From Acidobacterium sp049965615 (GTDB lineage Bacteria > Acidobacteriota > Terriglobia > Terriglobales > Acidobacteriaceae): a DNA stretch of 64,000 bases. Within the stretch, counting starts at the first letter, position 1. Every line of letters begins with the position of its first letter. Shown piece after piece: positions 1 through 8,409 of this stretch. The stretch is taken from positions 62,001-126,000 of the forward strand of contig JBMFWD010000002.1 of the NCBI GenBank assembly GCA_049965615.1, written 5' to 3'. A program made the position numbers and the translations under genes. The notes beneath the pieces are model-generated. The model was not told where the DNA came from. It saw only the letters and a list, made by a program, of their open reading frames with translations, and did no database searches.

Positions 1-678
1 CGCAACACCATCCTGCCGGCCGCGCTGCCGAGCCTCATCTTTACGCTGCTCATTTTGAAAGAGCCGGATCTCGGGACAGCCATGGTGCTGGCCGCTGTGA
101 CCACGTTGCTGCTGTATCTGGCCGGGCTACGCCTGCGCTGGATTGTCGGCGCGTTTCTGGCCTTCACGCCGATTCTTTACTGGATGCTCTTTCGCGTGGC
201 GTGGCGGCGCGAGCGCCTGCTGGCCTTCATGAATCCGGAAGCCGATCCGCTCGGCAAGGGCTTTCACATTATCCAGTCGCTCATTGCCGTGGGCACCGGC
301 GGGCTGTATGGCCTTGGGTACATGGAAGGCCGCCAGAAGCTCTTCTTTCTGCCCGAGCCGCAGACCGACTACATTTTTGCCAACATCTCTGAGGAACTGG
401 GCTTCATCGGCGCCATCGCCATCGTCAGCCTTTTTGTGTACATCGGCTATCGCGGCTTCCGCGCGGCGATTCTCTCTCGCGATCCCTTTGCCCGCTTCAC
501 GGCCTTCGGGCTCACCTCGGCGATTCTCATCCAGGCCTTTTTCAATATCAGCGTAGTGATTGACCTGCTGCCCACCAAGGGCATCACGCTGCCCTTCATC
601 TCCTACGGCGGAACCTCGCTCATCATCATGCTCTGCTGCATGGGGGTGCTGCTCAGCATCACGCGGGAAGTGGAATGA
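1..678 (+). CDS. ftsW: FtsW/RodA-type SEDS peptidoglycan glycosyltransferase, 5' end outside window
   Basis: Integral membrane SEDS protein that polymerises lipid II into glycan strands at the septum. The frame is open from base 1, so the N-terminal half is missing and about 225 codons are visible. A KEPDLGTA motif is followed by membrane segments, the extracytoplasmic NPEADPLGKG stretch, a TDYIFANISEELGF motif and the near C-terminal ITLPFISYGGTS signature, all family hallmarks. Its TGA stop overlaps the murG start codon as ATGA, so the two are translationally coupled. Position directly before murG in a dcw cluster favours FtsW over RodA; family assignment is firm, paralogue choice rests on context. 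Confidence 0.93.
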   Translation, partial: RNTILPAALPSLIFTLLILKEPDLGTAMVLAAVTTLLLYLAGLRLRWIVGAFLAFTPILYWMLFRVAWRRERLLAFMNPEADPLGKGFHIIQSLIAVGTGGLYGLGYMEGRQKLFFLPEPQTDYIFANISEELGFIGAIAIVSLFVYIGYRGFRAAILSRDPFARFTAFGLTSAILIQAFFNISVVIDLLPTKGITLPFISYGGTSLIIMLCCMGVLLSITREVE

Positions 679-1754
679 AGGTACTCATCGCCGGCGGTGG
701 TACCGGTGGCCACATCATTCCTGCCATTGCCGTTGCGCGGCAGATGCAGGCAGAAGGCCCGGTGGAGGTCATGTTTCTGGGCACGCCGCGCGGTCTGGAG
801 TCGCGGCTGGTGCCGCAGGCCGGTTTCCCGCTTACGCTCATCAAGGTCGGCCAGCTCAACAATGTTTCGCTGCTCACGCGCGTGCGCACGCTCGTCGATT
901 TGCCGTTGAGCATCCTGCGCTGCGTGGCGCTGCTGCGCCGCTTCCGGCCGAATGCGGTCATCGGTGTTGGCGGATATGCCTCCGGCCCGGCGATGCTGGC
1001 GGCGCAACTGCTTCAGATTCCCACCCTCGCCTTTGAGCCGAACGCTGTGCCCGGCATGGCTAATCGGCTGGTTGGCAAGCGCGTCAGCGCCGCTGCCGTG
1101 AATTTTGCACCCGCCGCCGCATACTTTCGCAATGCCAGGGTGACGGGCATTCCCGTGCGCAGCGAGTTTTTTGCCCTGCCGCCGCGCCCCGCTGAGGATG
1201 TCGCTGCGCATCCGCATCTGCTGGTCTTTGGGGGCAGCCAGGGAGCGCGTGTGCTCAACCAGAACATGCCGCAGATCATCTCCGCATTGCTGGCCGCTGT
1301 GCCTGGGCTCACCGTGCTGCATCAGGCTGGAGTGCGCCACGCAGAGACCACCCAGGCGGCCTATGCCGCATCGGGCGCAGACCCCGCACGCTGGCAGGTG
1401 CAGGCATTTCTGGATGACATGCCCGCGCGCTTTGCCGCTGCCGACGTGATCCTCGCACGCAGCGGAGCCAGTACCGTGGCCGAACTGGCCGCTGCCGGCA
1501 AGCCCGCCGTTCTGGTTCCGTTTCCGCAGGCCGCCGACGACCATCAGCGCAAGAACGCAGAGGTATTTGCGGAAGCAGAAGCCGCCGTCATGATTCTGGA
1601 AGCGGAGCTCACCCCGGACCGATTGCTGCAGGAGCTTACCCGCCTGCTGGCCTCGCCGGATCGGCTTGCGCTCATGTCAGAGTCCGCCCGCAAGCTCGCG
1701 CATCCTGACGCCGCGGAAGTCATTGCCGGGATGGTCCGCGGCATCGCGCGCTGA
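675..1754 (+). CDS. murG: UDP-GlcNAc:undecaprenyl-PP-MurNAc-pentapeptide GlcNAc transferase (MurG)
   Basis: Adds GlcNAc to lipid I to make lipid II at the inner face of the cytoplasmic membrane. The 359-aa product has the normal family length. The N-terminal GGGTGGH loop lies at residues 7-13, a GVGGYASGP loop near 97-105, GGSQGAR at 186-192 and the UDP-GlcNAc-binding SGAST...E stretch at about 263-294. The ATG overlaps the ftsW stop. After murG the cluster is interrupted: the next three genes run on the opposite strand before murC resumes. No clear rightward terminator follows; the hairpin at 1800-1823 mainly suits the facing gene. Confidence 0.97.
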   Translation: MKVLIAGGGTGGHIIPAIAVARQMQAEGPVEVMFLGTPRGLESRLVPQAGFPLTLIKVGQLNNVSLLTRVRTLVDLPLSILRCVALLRRFRPNAVIGVGGYASGPAMLAAQLLQIPTLAFEPNAVPGMANRLVGKRVSAAAVNFAPAAAYFRNARVTGIPVRSEFFALPPRPAEDVAAHPHLLVFGGSQGARVLNQNMPQIISALLAAVPGLTVLHQAGVRHAETTQAAYAASGADPARWQVQAFLDDMPARFAAADVILARSGASTVAELAAAGKPAVLVPFPQAADDHQRKNAEVFAEAEAAVMILEAELTPDRLLQELTRLLASPDRLALMSESARKLAHPDAAEVIAGMVRGIAR

Positions 1755-1799
1755 GGTAGCTCACAGCTCGCAGCACGCAGAGTTTCGAGCAAAAAAGAA

Positions 1800-1823
1800 A
1801 AGCCCCCGCACTCGCAGGGGCTT
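1800..1823 (-). terminator. intrinsic terminator for the FHG-repeat gene, possibly bidirectional
   Basis: Hairpin with arms AAGCCCC and GGGGCTT, extended by an inner GC/GC pair. Read leftward it is followed by a U-rich run (the complement of the A-tract at 1791-1801), as expected for the minus-strand gene ending at 1839. Rightward the tail is only weakly T-rich, so it would stop murG transcripts less well. Confidence 0.75.
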
Positions 1824-1838
1824 GTTCTGTTGATCGGA

Positions 1839-2720
1839 TTACCGGTGTCCGTGACCTCCACCGTGGAAGCCACCGCCTCCACCGTGGAACCCGCCACCGC
1901 CACCACCGTGGAAGCCACCGCCTCCGCCGTGGAACCCGCCACCGCCGTGGAATCCGCCTCCACCGGCGCGCATGGGCGCACCGTGGAATCCGCCTCCACC
2001 GTGGAAGCCGCCACCGGACCGCATGGGCGCACCGTGGAATCCGCCGCCACCGAAGGCCGGTCCACCGCCAAAGTTACGGGCTGGCCTTACGCCGCCGTAA
2101 TTCGAAACGGCATGCAATGCCGGGCCGTTAAAGCTGCGTGCCGGGCCACCGTGGAATCCCCCGCCGTAGCCGGGCCGGAAGCCGTTGCCTGCGACGACAC
2201 GACCACCCTGGTTGCCGCCGCGATAGTTCGGGTGTCCGCCAAAGTATGTGCCGCCGTGGAAGCCGCCATAGTAGTGTGCCCTGTCGTCGTCCCAGCCGCG
2301 ATGCCATCCGTTGTCGTGGTCGCCCCAGCCGCGATGCCATCCATCGCCGTCGCGCCAGTCATCGTCGTCGCGATACCAGTAGCGCGGGCCGTACCAGCCG
2401 TAGTAGCCGATGTTGTATCCCCAGCCCCAGGGCCGGCCGTACCAGCCGCGGAACCACGGGCCGGCGCCGATGAAGACGCCGTCGTCAAACCAGTCTGCGC
2501 CGTAGTATCCGTAAGGAGCGCAGGCATAGGGGTAATAGGGGTAGTAGCCCCACTCGCAGACCGGCGGGCCATATACCGCAACCGGTGCCGGGTAGGCATA
2601 GACCGGGCCAATGCCGATGGCCACGGAAACCTGTGCCTGGGCTGGTTGCACTAAGGCCAGCGGAACAGACAGTAGCGCGACTACCAGTGTTGATCGCAAA
2701 ATCGAGCGCAATCCGCGCAT
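1839..2720 (-). CDS. secreted Gly/Tyr/Trp/His-rich repeat protein
   Basis: The 293-aa product has a signal peptide (basic start, hydrophobic core, AQA cleavage near residue 29). Next comes a Tyr/Trp/Gly/Pro-rich section, an Asp/Trp/Arg/His section (residues about 135-185), and a C-terminal third made almost only of Gly with regularly spaced Phe-His-Gly units. It must be exported, and the composition suggests a structural or surface protein, but no enzyme motif is visible. The opposite-strand ORF here is a shadow: only this strand has the signal peptide and a matching terminator at 1800-1823. It interrupts the dcw cluster together with two smaller secreted-protein genes to its right. Function unknown. 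Confidence 0.85.
   Translation of the reverse strand: MRGLRSILRSTLVVALLSVPLALVQPAQAQVSVAIGIGPVYAYPAPVAVYGPPVCEWGYYPYYPYACAPYGYYGADWFDDGVFIGAGPWFRGWYGRPWGWGYNIGYYGWYGPRYWYRDDDDWRDGDGWHRGWGDHDNGWHRGWDDDRAHYYGGFHGGTYFGGHPNYRGGNQGGRVVAGNGFRPGYGGGFHGGPARSFNGPALHAVSNYGGVRPARNFGGGPAFGGGGFHGAPMRSGGGFHGGGGFHGAPMRAGGGGFHGGGGFHGGGGGFHGGGGGGFHGGGGGFHGGGHGHR
1842..2060 (-). repeat. in-gene tandem repeat encoding GGFHGGGG-type units
   Basis: Degenerate direct repeats of roughly 18-30 bp inside the Gly-rich gene; on the plus strand they read as recurring CCACCGTGGAA(T/G)CC(A/G)CC. Translated on the minus strand they give about nine Phe-His-Gly units separated by Gly runs, two of them of the variant FHGAPMR. 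Such a tract is prone to unit gain and loss between strains. Confidence 0.85.
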
Positions 2721-2914
2721 CGCAATCCTCCCGCCAGAGGCCGGCTGCTCATCGATTCCGGTTCTGGCTGTAAACAGACATGCAATTCAAATGCCTGCCT
2801 GACTCTATAAACGATTCAGGGCGGCAAAAGTTGCGGAAAACCCGCTCGGCCACAGTCTGCCGCCATATTTCAATAAGATGCCACACCCGGAGCGGTGGTG
2901 CAGCCGGTTTTGCG

Positions 2915-3517
2915 TCATCTTTGCTTCATCTTTCGCGGCTCTGAAGCCAGCAAAAGCGCACCCGGCAGTTGCCGGGTGCGCTGCGTTGTCGAGTTCAGGA
3001 CCGGACCGCATGAGTGGCGTTCGCCGCGGTTGTCGTGCTGATTGTTGCGGCCGTTGCCATCGTGGTGGTTGCGATCATTGCGGTTGTGGAAGTCGCGGCC
3101 GTGGTTGTATCCGCCCTGCCCGTAACGGTTGTCATATCCGTACCCCTGGTCGTTCTCATAGCGGCCCTGGTTATCGCCGTAGTATCCATCGTGGTCATCG
3201 CGGCGACCGTTGTTGTAGTACCGCCCATCGCGATCACCGTAGTAGTTGTTGCGCTGATATCGTGAATCCTCGCGGCCTACCCACTGGCCAGGCATCCACT
3301 CATTGCCGCTGTAGTAGCCGGAAACTCACGTGTAGCCAGCTTCCGGAGCCTGCTGCATATAGTTGACAGCTACGCCCGCTGCGGAAGATCCAAACCGCAC
3401 CATGACTCTTGTCTGCGCCTGGGCTGCCATCGCGGCTATGCTGAAAAGGCCTGTCAGAACGAATGCGCTAAGTACACGATCGAGTTTCACGATGAGACCT
3501 CCTTTGGGTTTCCCCAT
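2915..3517 (-). pseudogene. WXXGXW-repeat-type secreted protein interrupted by an in-frame TGA
   Basis: Two ORFs in one frame (3517-3326 and 3295-2915) are parts of one gene. The first encodes a signal peptide closely matching that of the next gene upstream (LDRVLSAFVLTGLFS versus LNRVLSTLVLTGLLS) and continues to a GYT residue run. The next codon is TGA, followed by VSGYY. The intact paralogue reads GYVWVSGYY there, so the TGA sits exactly where a tryptophan TGG is expected. The remaining frame stays open and rich in Tyr/Asp/Arg/Asn/Gly, so the lesion is recent, a sequence error, or read through. The frame runs past its own terminator, hinting at C-terminal disturbance too. Start likely MKLD-like near 3490, not the first ATG. 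Confidence 0.75.
2955..2982 (-). terminator. intrinsic terminator hairpin of the broken WXXGXW gene
   Basis: Near-perfect inverted repeat with arms AGCGCACCCGGC and GCCGGGTGCGCT and an AGTT loop, followed leftward by a short U-rich stretch. It resembles the terminator of the paralogous gene to the right (3745-3772), also built on a GCACCCGG arm, which supports a duplication origin for the two units. Confidence 0.75.
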
Positions 3518-3744
3518 TTCGTCTCTGCATGTTTGAGTAGCTGGGAAGAAATATGTCGCAAAGAATTGAAAAATATACTTTTAATTAAGGATATCTTCAT
3601 AGATCTTGCAAATATCCCTATAAATAGAGGATTTCATGGATTTTCGGCGATCTTAAGTGTTGTTTGAGGATAAGTCGAAGCATGAGTTTGAATAGCTTAT
3701 GACTTATCCATCGATCTTGCCTGGAGCATCTCTGAAGCAACAAA
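3518..3744. other. AT-rich intergenic region
   Basis: About 225 bases, markedly AT-rich compared with the surrounding genes (runs such as AAAAATATACTTTTAATTAAGG). It should carry the promoter of the broken minus-strand gene on its left. No ORF, RNA fold or repeat that I can support. Confidence 0.5.
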
Positions 3745-3772
3745 AAAGCACCCGGATGGTTCCGGGTGCTTT
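3745..3772 (-). terminator. intrinsic terminator of the intact WXXGXW-type gene
   Basis: Perfect 12-bp hairpin, arms AAAGCACCCGGA and TCCGGGTGCTTT with a TGGT loop. Read leftward it ends in a U-run (A-tract 3742-3747). It follows the minus-strand gene stop at 3799 by about 26 bases. Confidence 0.88.
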
Positions 3773-3798
3773 CCTGCGGTATCGCCTATGCCGCCCGA

Positions 3799-4218
3799 TT
3801 AGTGGTCGTCGTCTCCCCATCCACGATGCCAGCCGCGGTCGTGGTGGTCGTCGCCCCTCCAGCCACGGTCATCGTCGCGCCGCCATCCGCGGTCGCGCCA
3901 GTCATCGTCGCGGCGCCAGTGGTTGTCATCATCGCCCCCATAGTAGCCGCGCCCGTAATAACCGTAGTAAGCACGGCCATAGTCGTCATCGTCCCCGCGG
4001 CGCCAGTATCCCTGCACCCAGTAAGGGCCGTTGTAGTAGCCGGAGACCCAGACGTAGCCAGGGCCCGGGCAAGGTGGCTGGTAGTACTGCGCCGCCACCA
4101 CGGGACCGCTCCCACCACCGAAGCCAAAGAAAATGTGCGTCTGAGCCTGGGCAACCATAGTAGCTCCGCTCAAGAGACCAGTAAGAACCAACGTGGAAAG
4201 CACTCGATTGAGTTTCAT
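3799..4218 (-). CDS. small secreted WXXGXW-repeat-type protein
   Basis: The 139-aa product has a clear signal peptide ending near AQA at residue 26. A short Gly/Pro segment carries the pattern YVWVSGYYNGPYWVQGYW (residues about 55-72), typical of the small WXXGXW/YXWGXW repeat proteins of proteobacteria and acidobacteria. The C-terminal half is an Asp/Arg/Trp/His-rich low-complexity tail. No enzymatic motif is present; a periplasmic or surface role is inferred. It is the intact paralogue of the gene at 2915-3517, with matching signal peptide and terminator. A purine-rich Shine-Dalgarno (GAGG) lies just upstream of the ATG. Confidence 0.85.
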   Translation of the reverse strand: MKLNRVLSTLVLTGLLSGATMVAQAQTHIFFGFGGGSGPVVAAQYYQPPCPGPGYVWVSGYYNGPYWVQGYWRRGDDDDYGRAYYGYYGRGYYGGDDDNHWRRDDDWRDRGWRRDDDRGWRGDDHHDRGWHRGWGDDDH

Positions 4219-4570
4219 CTGGAGACCTCCTCTGGGTTTGCCCCAATTTGTCTCTGCCTGTTAGAACACATGCCGCCGAATAAGTTGCATGTACTTTTTG
4301 TCATTTTCAAATCCTTAAGTCTTTATTCATGAAGGGCTTGTCATGGTGCGGCAGAAGTGATCACCTGATCGTAAGAGTTACACATTTTGTGTACTTCTTA
4401 CTTGTTTCGGCGGTAAATTCTGCTCACGCTTCACAAGTCCGATTGCGAAAAAAAATTAGAAAATCTGTATCTCTGTGTCCCGGCAGGAGCGCAAATTTCG
4501 TTTTTGTCACGGCTTCCGGTCGGCTTCCCGCCTGCGTGGAGTTGCTACATTAAGTGAGGGAGATTTTTGC
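4219..4570. other. AT-rich divergent intergenic region upstream of murC
   Basis: About 350 bases between the divergent secreted-protein gene and murC, clearly richer in A/T than the genes. It must contain promoters for both directions. Several A/T tracts (for example around 4448-4462) are visible, but I cannot pick a -35/-10 pair with confidence. A short open frame upstream of murC (from 4475) is in frame with it but lacks family similarity. Confidence 0.5.
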
Positions 4571-5953
4571 TTGTTCGCCAAAGTGCAGCGCGTCCACTTC
4601 ATCGGGGTCGGCGGTATCGGCATGAGCGGCATCGCCGAGATCGTGCTGAATCTCGGCTATGCGGTTTCCGGCTCCGACTTGCGGCGCACGGCCATCACCA
4701 GTCGTCTGGAGTCGCTGGGCGTGGTGCTCTACGAAGGGCACGCGGCCGCTAACGTAGTCGGCTCGGGCGTTGTGGTGGTCAGCTCTGCCATTGACGAGCG
4801 CAATCCTGAAGTAACCGAAGCGCGCGCCCGCAAAATCCCTGTGATCCAGCGCGCGGAGATGCTCTCCGAGCTGATGCGCCTCAAGTACGGCATCGCCATC
4901 GCGGGCATGCATGGCAAGACGACGACCACCTCCATGGTAGCCTCGGTGCTTGCGGCCGGCGGGCTCGATCCTACGGTTGTCGTCGGCGGGCGCGTCAACG
5001 CGCTCGGTTCCAATGCGCGCCTGGGCAAGTCGCACTATCTGGTTGCCGAGGCCGACGAGAGCGACCGCTCCTTTCTCAAACTGGCGCCCATCCTGGCCGT
5101 GGTCACCAATCTCGACCGCGAGCACATGGACTGCTACCGCGACATGGCCGACGTGGAAGACGCTTTCGTCGAGTTCATGAACCGCGTTCCGTTTTATGGC
5201 GCCAGCGTCGTCTGTGCGGACGATCCGCTGCTGGCCAGCACCCTGCCGCGCGTGCGCCGCCGCTTCTTTACCTACGGGGCCTCGCTCAGCGCGGACTACA
5301 TTGTTCGCTCGTTGCCGGCCGATGGCGAAGTCCGCTCCCGGTTCGAGGTGGCCACGGGGCAGGGAATTCTCGGCCCGTTTGAGCTGCATGTGCCCGGATT
5401 CCACAATGTACTCAATGCCACGGCAGCCGTGGCCATCGCCACGCAGCTCGATCTTCCCGGGGCGTCCATCGTCGAGGGCCTCGGGTCTTTCCGCGGCGTG
5501 GAGCGCCGCTTTGAGTTGAAGGGTGAGGTCGATGGCATCACGGTTATCGACGACTACGGCCATCACCCCACGGAGATTCGCGCTACGTTGCGAGCGGCCC
5601 GCGAGTGCGGCTACTCCAGCATTCACGTGCTCTTCCAGCCGCACCGGTACACGCGCACCCGCGACATGATGGACGAGTTTGCCGGCTGCTTTGCAGACGC
5701 TTCCAGCGTGGAGATGCTGGACATTTATGCCGCCAGCGAAAAGCCCATCCCGGGCATCGACACGCCGGCGCTCATCCAGCGCATCGGGCGGAAGGATGTT
5801 CGCTATGCGTCCTCGACGGAAGAGGCCATTCAGTCCATCCTGCGGCGCGCCGCCTCCGGGGATTTGATTCTCACACTCGGCGCGGGCAGCGTTTCGCAAC
5901 TGGCCCCGCTCATTGTGGAGCGCCTGCAGCAGAGTCGTTCCGCTCAAGGCTGA
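4571..5953 (+). CDS. murC: UDP-N-acetylmuramate--L-alanine ligase (MurC)
   Basis: Cytoplasmic ATP-dependent ligase adding L-Ala to UDP-MurNAc. I start it at the TTG at 4571, giving 460 aa beginning (M)FAKVQRVHFIGVGGIGMSG, where the family normally begins. The open frame reaches back to 4475, but that extension is not Mur-like and a GAGGGAG Shine-Dalgarno lies about 11 bases before the TTG. The N-terminal GVGGIGMSG nucleotide-binding loop is at 12-20, the P-loop GMHGKTTTT at about 112-120 and the C-terminal domain has a DDYGHHP motif. It opens the second dcw block; murB and ddl, often between murC and ftsQ, are absent. Confidence 0.96.
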   Translation: MFAKVQRVHFIGVGGIGMSGIAEIVLNLGYAVSGSDLRRTAITSRLESLGVVLYEGHAAANVVGSGVVVVSSAIDERNPEVTEARARKIPVIQRAEMLSELMRLKYGIAIAGMHGKTTTTSMVASVLAAGGLDPTVVVGGRVNALGSNARLGKSHYLVAEADESDRSFLKLAPILAVVTNLDREHMDCYRDMADVEDAFVEFMNRVPFYGASVVCADDPLLASTLPRVRRRFFTYGASLSADYIVRSLPADGEVRSRFEVATGQGILGPFELHVPGFHNVLNATAAVAIATQLDLPGASIVEGLGSFRGVERRFELKGEVDGITVIDDYGHHPTEIRATLRAARECGYSSIHVLFQPHRYTRTRDMMDEFAGCFADASSVEMLDIYAASEKPIPGIDTPALIQRIGRKDVRYASSTEEAIQSILRRAASGDLILTLGAGSVSQLAPLIVERLQQSRSAQG

Positions 5954-6106
5954 ATTGCCGGCAAGCTGAAGTTCTTCTGATGCCAAGTCGTTGAAAAAGG
6001 AAAATTAAGGGTTCCCTCTCTTGGTTCCATCCCTCATTCGGCGGTTTCGCTGCCGCCCGCCAGGCGATATAGTCGATCTTGGCGATTCTCACGACCTGGC
6101 TCGGCC

Positions 6107-7195
6107 GTGGCGAAAACAACTCGGACCAATCCGGCATCGCGTGGCGGCCTCACTCTCATGGATGATGAGGCTCTGGACGACTCCCGCGAAGTTGCGCCCG
6201 TGCGGCGCAGGGCTGCCGGCTTCGCGACAGAGGAGCGTCTTGCGGAAGACGCCTCGCACCGTCTGCGCGCATTTCAGCCGGTAGACCCCACTGCGGAAGA
6301 CGAGTCCTTCCTTCGTGTCCGCCGCCGCGTTCCCGTGCGGCGCGGCATCGTTCCGGGCTGGGCGCGTAACCGCTGGGGGCGCATCCTTTTTGTTGCGCTG
6401 GTGCTTGCGGTATTTGCCGCCGGCATTCTGCTTGCGCTGGCGGTTCGCAACTTCTTCCTCCACGACCAGCAGTTCCGCATCGCCTCCACGGACTCGATCC
6501 AGACTGTCGGCAACACCGAGGTGAGCCGCGACGCCATCCTTTCGCTGTTTGGCGCGGATGTGGGCCGCAACATCTTTTTTGTGCCGCTGGCCGAGCGCCG
6601 TGCCGAACTGGAAAAGCTGCCGTGGGTGAAGAGCGCCTCCGTCATGCGCATCCTTCCCGACCATCTCCGCGTTTCGGTCGTTGAGCGCACTCCGGTTGCG
6701 TTTCTGCAGACCGGCAGCACGATCTCTCTCATCGATGCGCAGGGCATGGTGCTCGCCCTTACGCCGCAGACCATGGCGCGCCATCACTTCAGCTTCCCGG
6801 TCATTACCGGGCTGGACCCCGGTATTCCGCAGCCGATGCGCGCCGCTCGCATCGAGCTTTATCTCAAGTTTCTGCAGGCGCTCGACAGCAGCGGCAAGCA
6901 TCTCTCCCGCCAGATCAGCGAGGTCGATCTTTCCGATCCGGAAGACGTGCGCGCCACGGTCACTGCGAGTGGCCGCGATCTTCTGCTGCACTTTGGCCAT
7001 GGAGATTTTCTGGCCCGCTACCAGCGCTACGCCGCCAATATCCAAAACTGGCTCCAGCAGTACCCCAAACTCGCTGCCGTGGACCTGCGTTACAACGACC
7101 AGGTGGTGCTGACCATGGGGCATCCCGCAGGTTCGCAGGCCGATGGCGCCTCCCGGACCAGTCCTGCTGTTCCCGCAAAGCGAGGCCACCGATGA
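6107..7195 (+). CDS. ftsQ: cell division protein FtsQ/DivIB
   Basis: Bitopic divisome protein linking FtsB/L to FtsA/W/I. The 362-aa product starts at GTG 6107. It has a long acidic/basic cytoplasmic N-terminus (about 90 residues, longer than in E. coli), one membrane segment at about 92-114, a POTRA domain at about 123-195 (signature TVGNTEVSRDAI...VGRNIFFVPL) and the periplasmic beta domain after it. Its stop overlaps the ftsA start (ATGA), implying coupling. About 150 bases separate it from murC. A start at the ATG 51 bases downstream is possible. Confidence 0.92.
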   Translation: MAKTTRTNPASRGGLTLMDDEALDDSREVAPVRRRAAGFATEERLAEDASHRLRAFQPVDPTAEDESFLRVRRRVPVRRGIVPGWARNRWGRILFVALVLAVFAAGILLALAVRNFFLHDQQFRIASTDSIQTVGNTEVSRDAILSLFGADVGRNIFFVPLAERRAELEKLPWVKSASVMRILPDHLRVSVVERTPVAFLQTGSTISLIDAQGMVLALTPQTMARHHFSFPVITGLDPGIPQPMRAARIELYLKFLQALDSSGKHLSRQISEVDLSDPEDVRATVTASGRDLLLHFGHGDFLARYQRYAANIQNWLQQYPKLAAVDLRYNDQVVLTMGHPAGSQADGASRTSPAVPAKRGHR

Positions 7196-8409
7196 GCCAG
7201 CGCAACAATCATCTTCTGGTTGCCCTCGACGCAGGCAGCAGTAAAACCCGCGTGCTGGTTGCCGAGGTCGTGGAGGGCGCGCTGCGCTATCGGGGCCATG
7301 CGACGGTGAATTCCGCCGGAATGAGGCGGGGGCTCATCGCCGATCTGAATCGGGCCTATGGCGCCATCAACAACGCTGCTATCGCCGCGGAGCAAAGTTC
7401 GCAGGTGGCGATTGAGAGTCTCGTGGCGGGCGTGGGCGGACCGCATCTGCGCGGCGTGAACAGCCGCAGCGGCATCGCCCTCGGCACCCGCATGCGTGAG
7501 ATTACGCGCGAGGACGTGCGTGCTGCCACCGACCGCGCCCGCTCCATTTCGCTGCCTGCCGACCGCGAAATTCTTCACCTGCTGCCGCAGCAATATATTC
7601 TCGACGAGCAGCCCGGTATCTACGATCCGGTCGGCATGATCGGCAATCGGCTGGAGGTGAACATGCATCTGGTGGTCGCCTCGTCGAGCGCCGTGCAGAG
7701 CATCGTCACCTGCGTGAATCGCGCCGGTATCGAGGTGCGGGATACCGTATTCGAGGGGCTGGCCGCGGCTGAGGCCACTCTCTCCGCCGACGAGCGCGAG
7801 TTGGGCGTCTGCCTGCTCGACGTTGGCGCCGGCTCGACCGAGATCATTGTCTACTTCGAGGGCGCGGTGCAGCATACCGGCGTCATCCCCATTGGCGGCG
7901 ACCACTTTACAAATGACCTCGCAGTCGGCCTGCACGTGACTCCGCCCGAGGCCGAGTGGCTCAAGTGCAACTATGGCCATGCGGTGGTGACGGCGGTTCC
8001 CGCCGTCAATGAACTGGAGCTGACCGGCCTGCCGGGCCACGACCCGCGCATTGTGCACCAGCGCCTGCTCAGCGAAATTCTCGAGCCCCGGGCCCGCGAG
8101 TTCTTCCAGATGGTCCGCGACAACCTGCGCCACGGCGGCGTGCTGGAGGCCCTCGGTGCCGGCTGCGTCCTTACCGGCGGAGGTGCGCGACTGGGCGGAA
8201 TGCTCGATACTGCAGAGAGTATGTTGCGCGTGCCGGCGCGCGTCGCCAATCCGGTTCCACTGTCTCGAATGCCTGCCGAGCTGGCTGTGCCAGAGTGCTC
8301 CACGCTCGTCGGCATGCTGCTCTACGCCCACCGCACCAGCGTGACCCGTGCGGCGGAAGACCAAAGTCTGCGCGCAAAGCTGCGCGCAATTTTCGCCGGG
8401 AGCGTATAG
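7192..8409 (+). CDS. ftsA: cell division protein FtsA
   Basis: Actin-like ATPase that tethers FtsZ to the membrane. The 405-aa product begins near VALDAGSSKTRVLVAEV, the phosphate-1 motif, and contains the SHS2-like 1C domain, a LLDVGAGSTEIIVY phosphate-2 motif (around residue 206) and a late LTGGGARLGGM adenosine motif. The last residues (SLRAKLRAIF) can form a short amphipathic helix suited to membrane binding. ATGA overlap with ftsQ and a 20-base gap to ftsZ place all three in one transcript. Confidence 0.96.
   Translation: MSQRNNHLLVALDAGSSKTRVLVAEVVEGALRYRGHATVNSAGMRRGLIADLNRAYGAINNAAIAAEQSSQVAIESLVAGVGGPHLRGVNSRSGIALGTRMREITREDVRAATDRARSISLPADREILHLLPQQYILDEQPGIYDPVGMIGNRLEVNMHLVVASSSAVQSIVTCVNRAGIEVRDTVFEGLAAAEATLSADERELGVCLLDVGAGSTEIIVYFEGAVQHTGVIPIGGDHFTNDLAVGLHVTPPEAEWLKCNYGHAVVTAVPAVNELELTGLPGHDPRIVHQRLLSEILEPRAREFFQMVRDNLRHGGVLEALGAGCVLTGGGARLGGMLDTAESMLRVPARVANPVPLSRMPAELAVPECSTLVGMLLYAHRTSVTRAAEDQSLRAKLRAIFAGSV

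Noticed and set aside
1842..2060. Short regular repeats resembling a CRISPR array
   Set aside because: Units are inside a coding region, uneven in length, without unique spacers; they encode FHG-Gly units.
1830..2654. 274-codon plus-strand ORF rich in Val/Ala/Thr/Glu across the FHG-repeat gene
   Set aside because: It is the antisense reading of the Gly-rich repeat. It has no RBS or signal, while the minus strand has a signal peptide and a terminator.
3014..3265. 83-codon hydrophobic plus-strand ORF (all Val/Ala/Ile)
   Set aside because: Antisense of the Asn/Asp/Tyr/Arg-rich coding tail; hydrophobic bias follows from the complementary codons.
4475..4570. N-terminal extension of MurC
   Set aside because: The 32 extra residues are not Mur-like, and the TTG at 4571 has a Shine-Dalgarno and the family start.
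4550..5986. 478-codon minus-strand ORF opposite murC
   Set aside because: Shadow frame in high-GC DNA; His/Arg/Gly-biased with no homology signal, opposite a certain gene.
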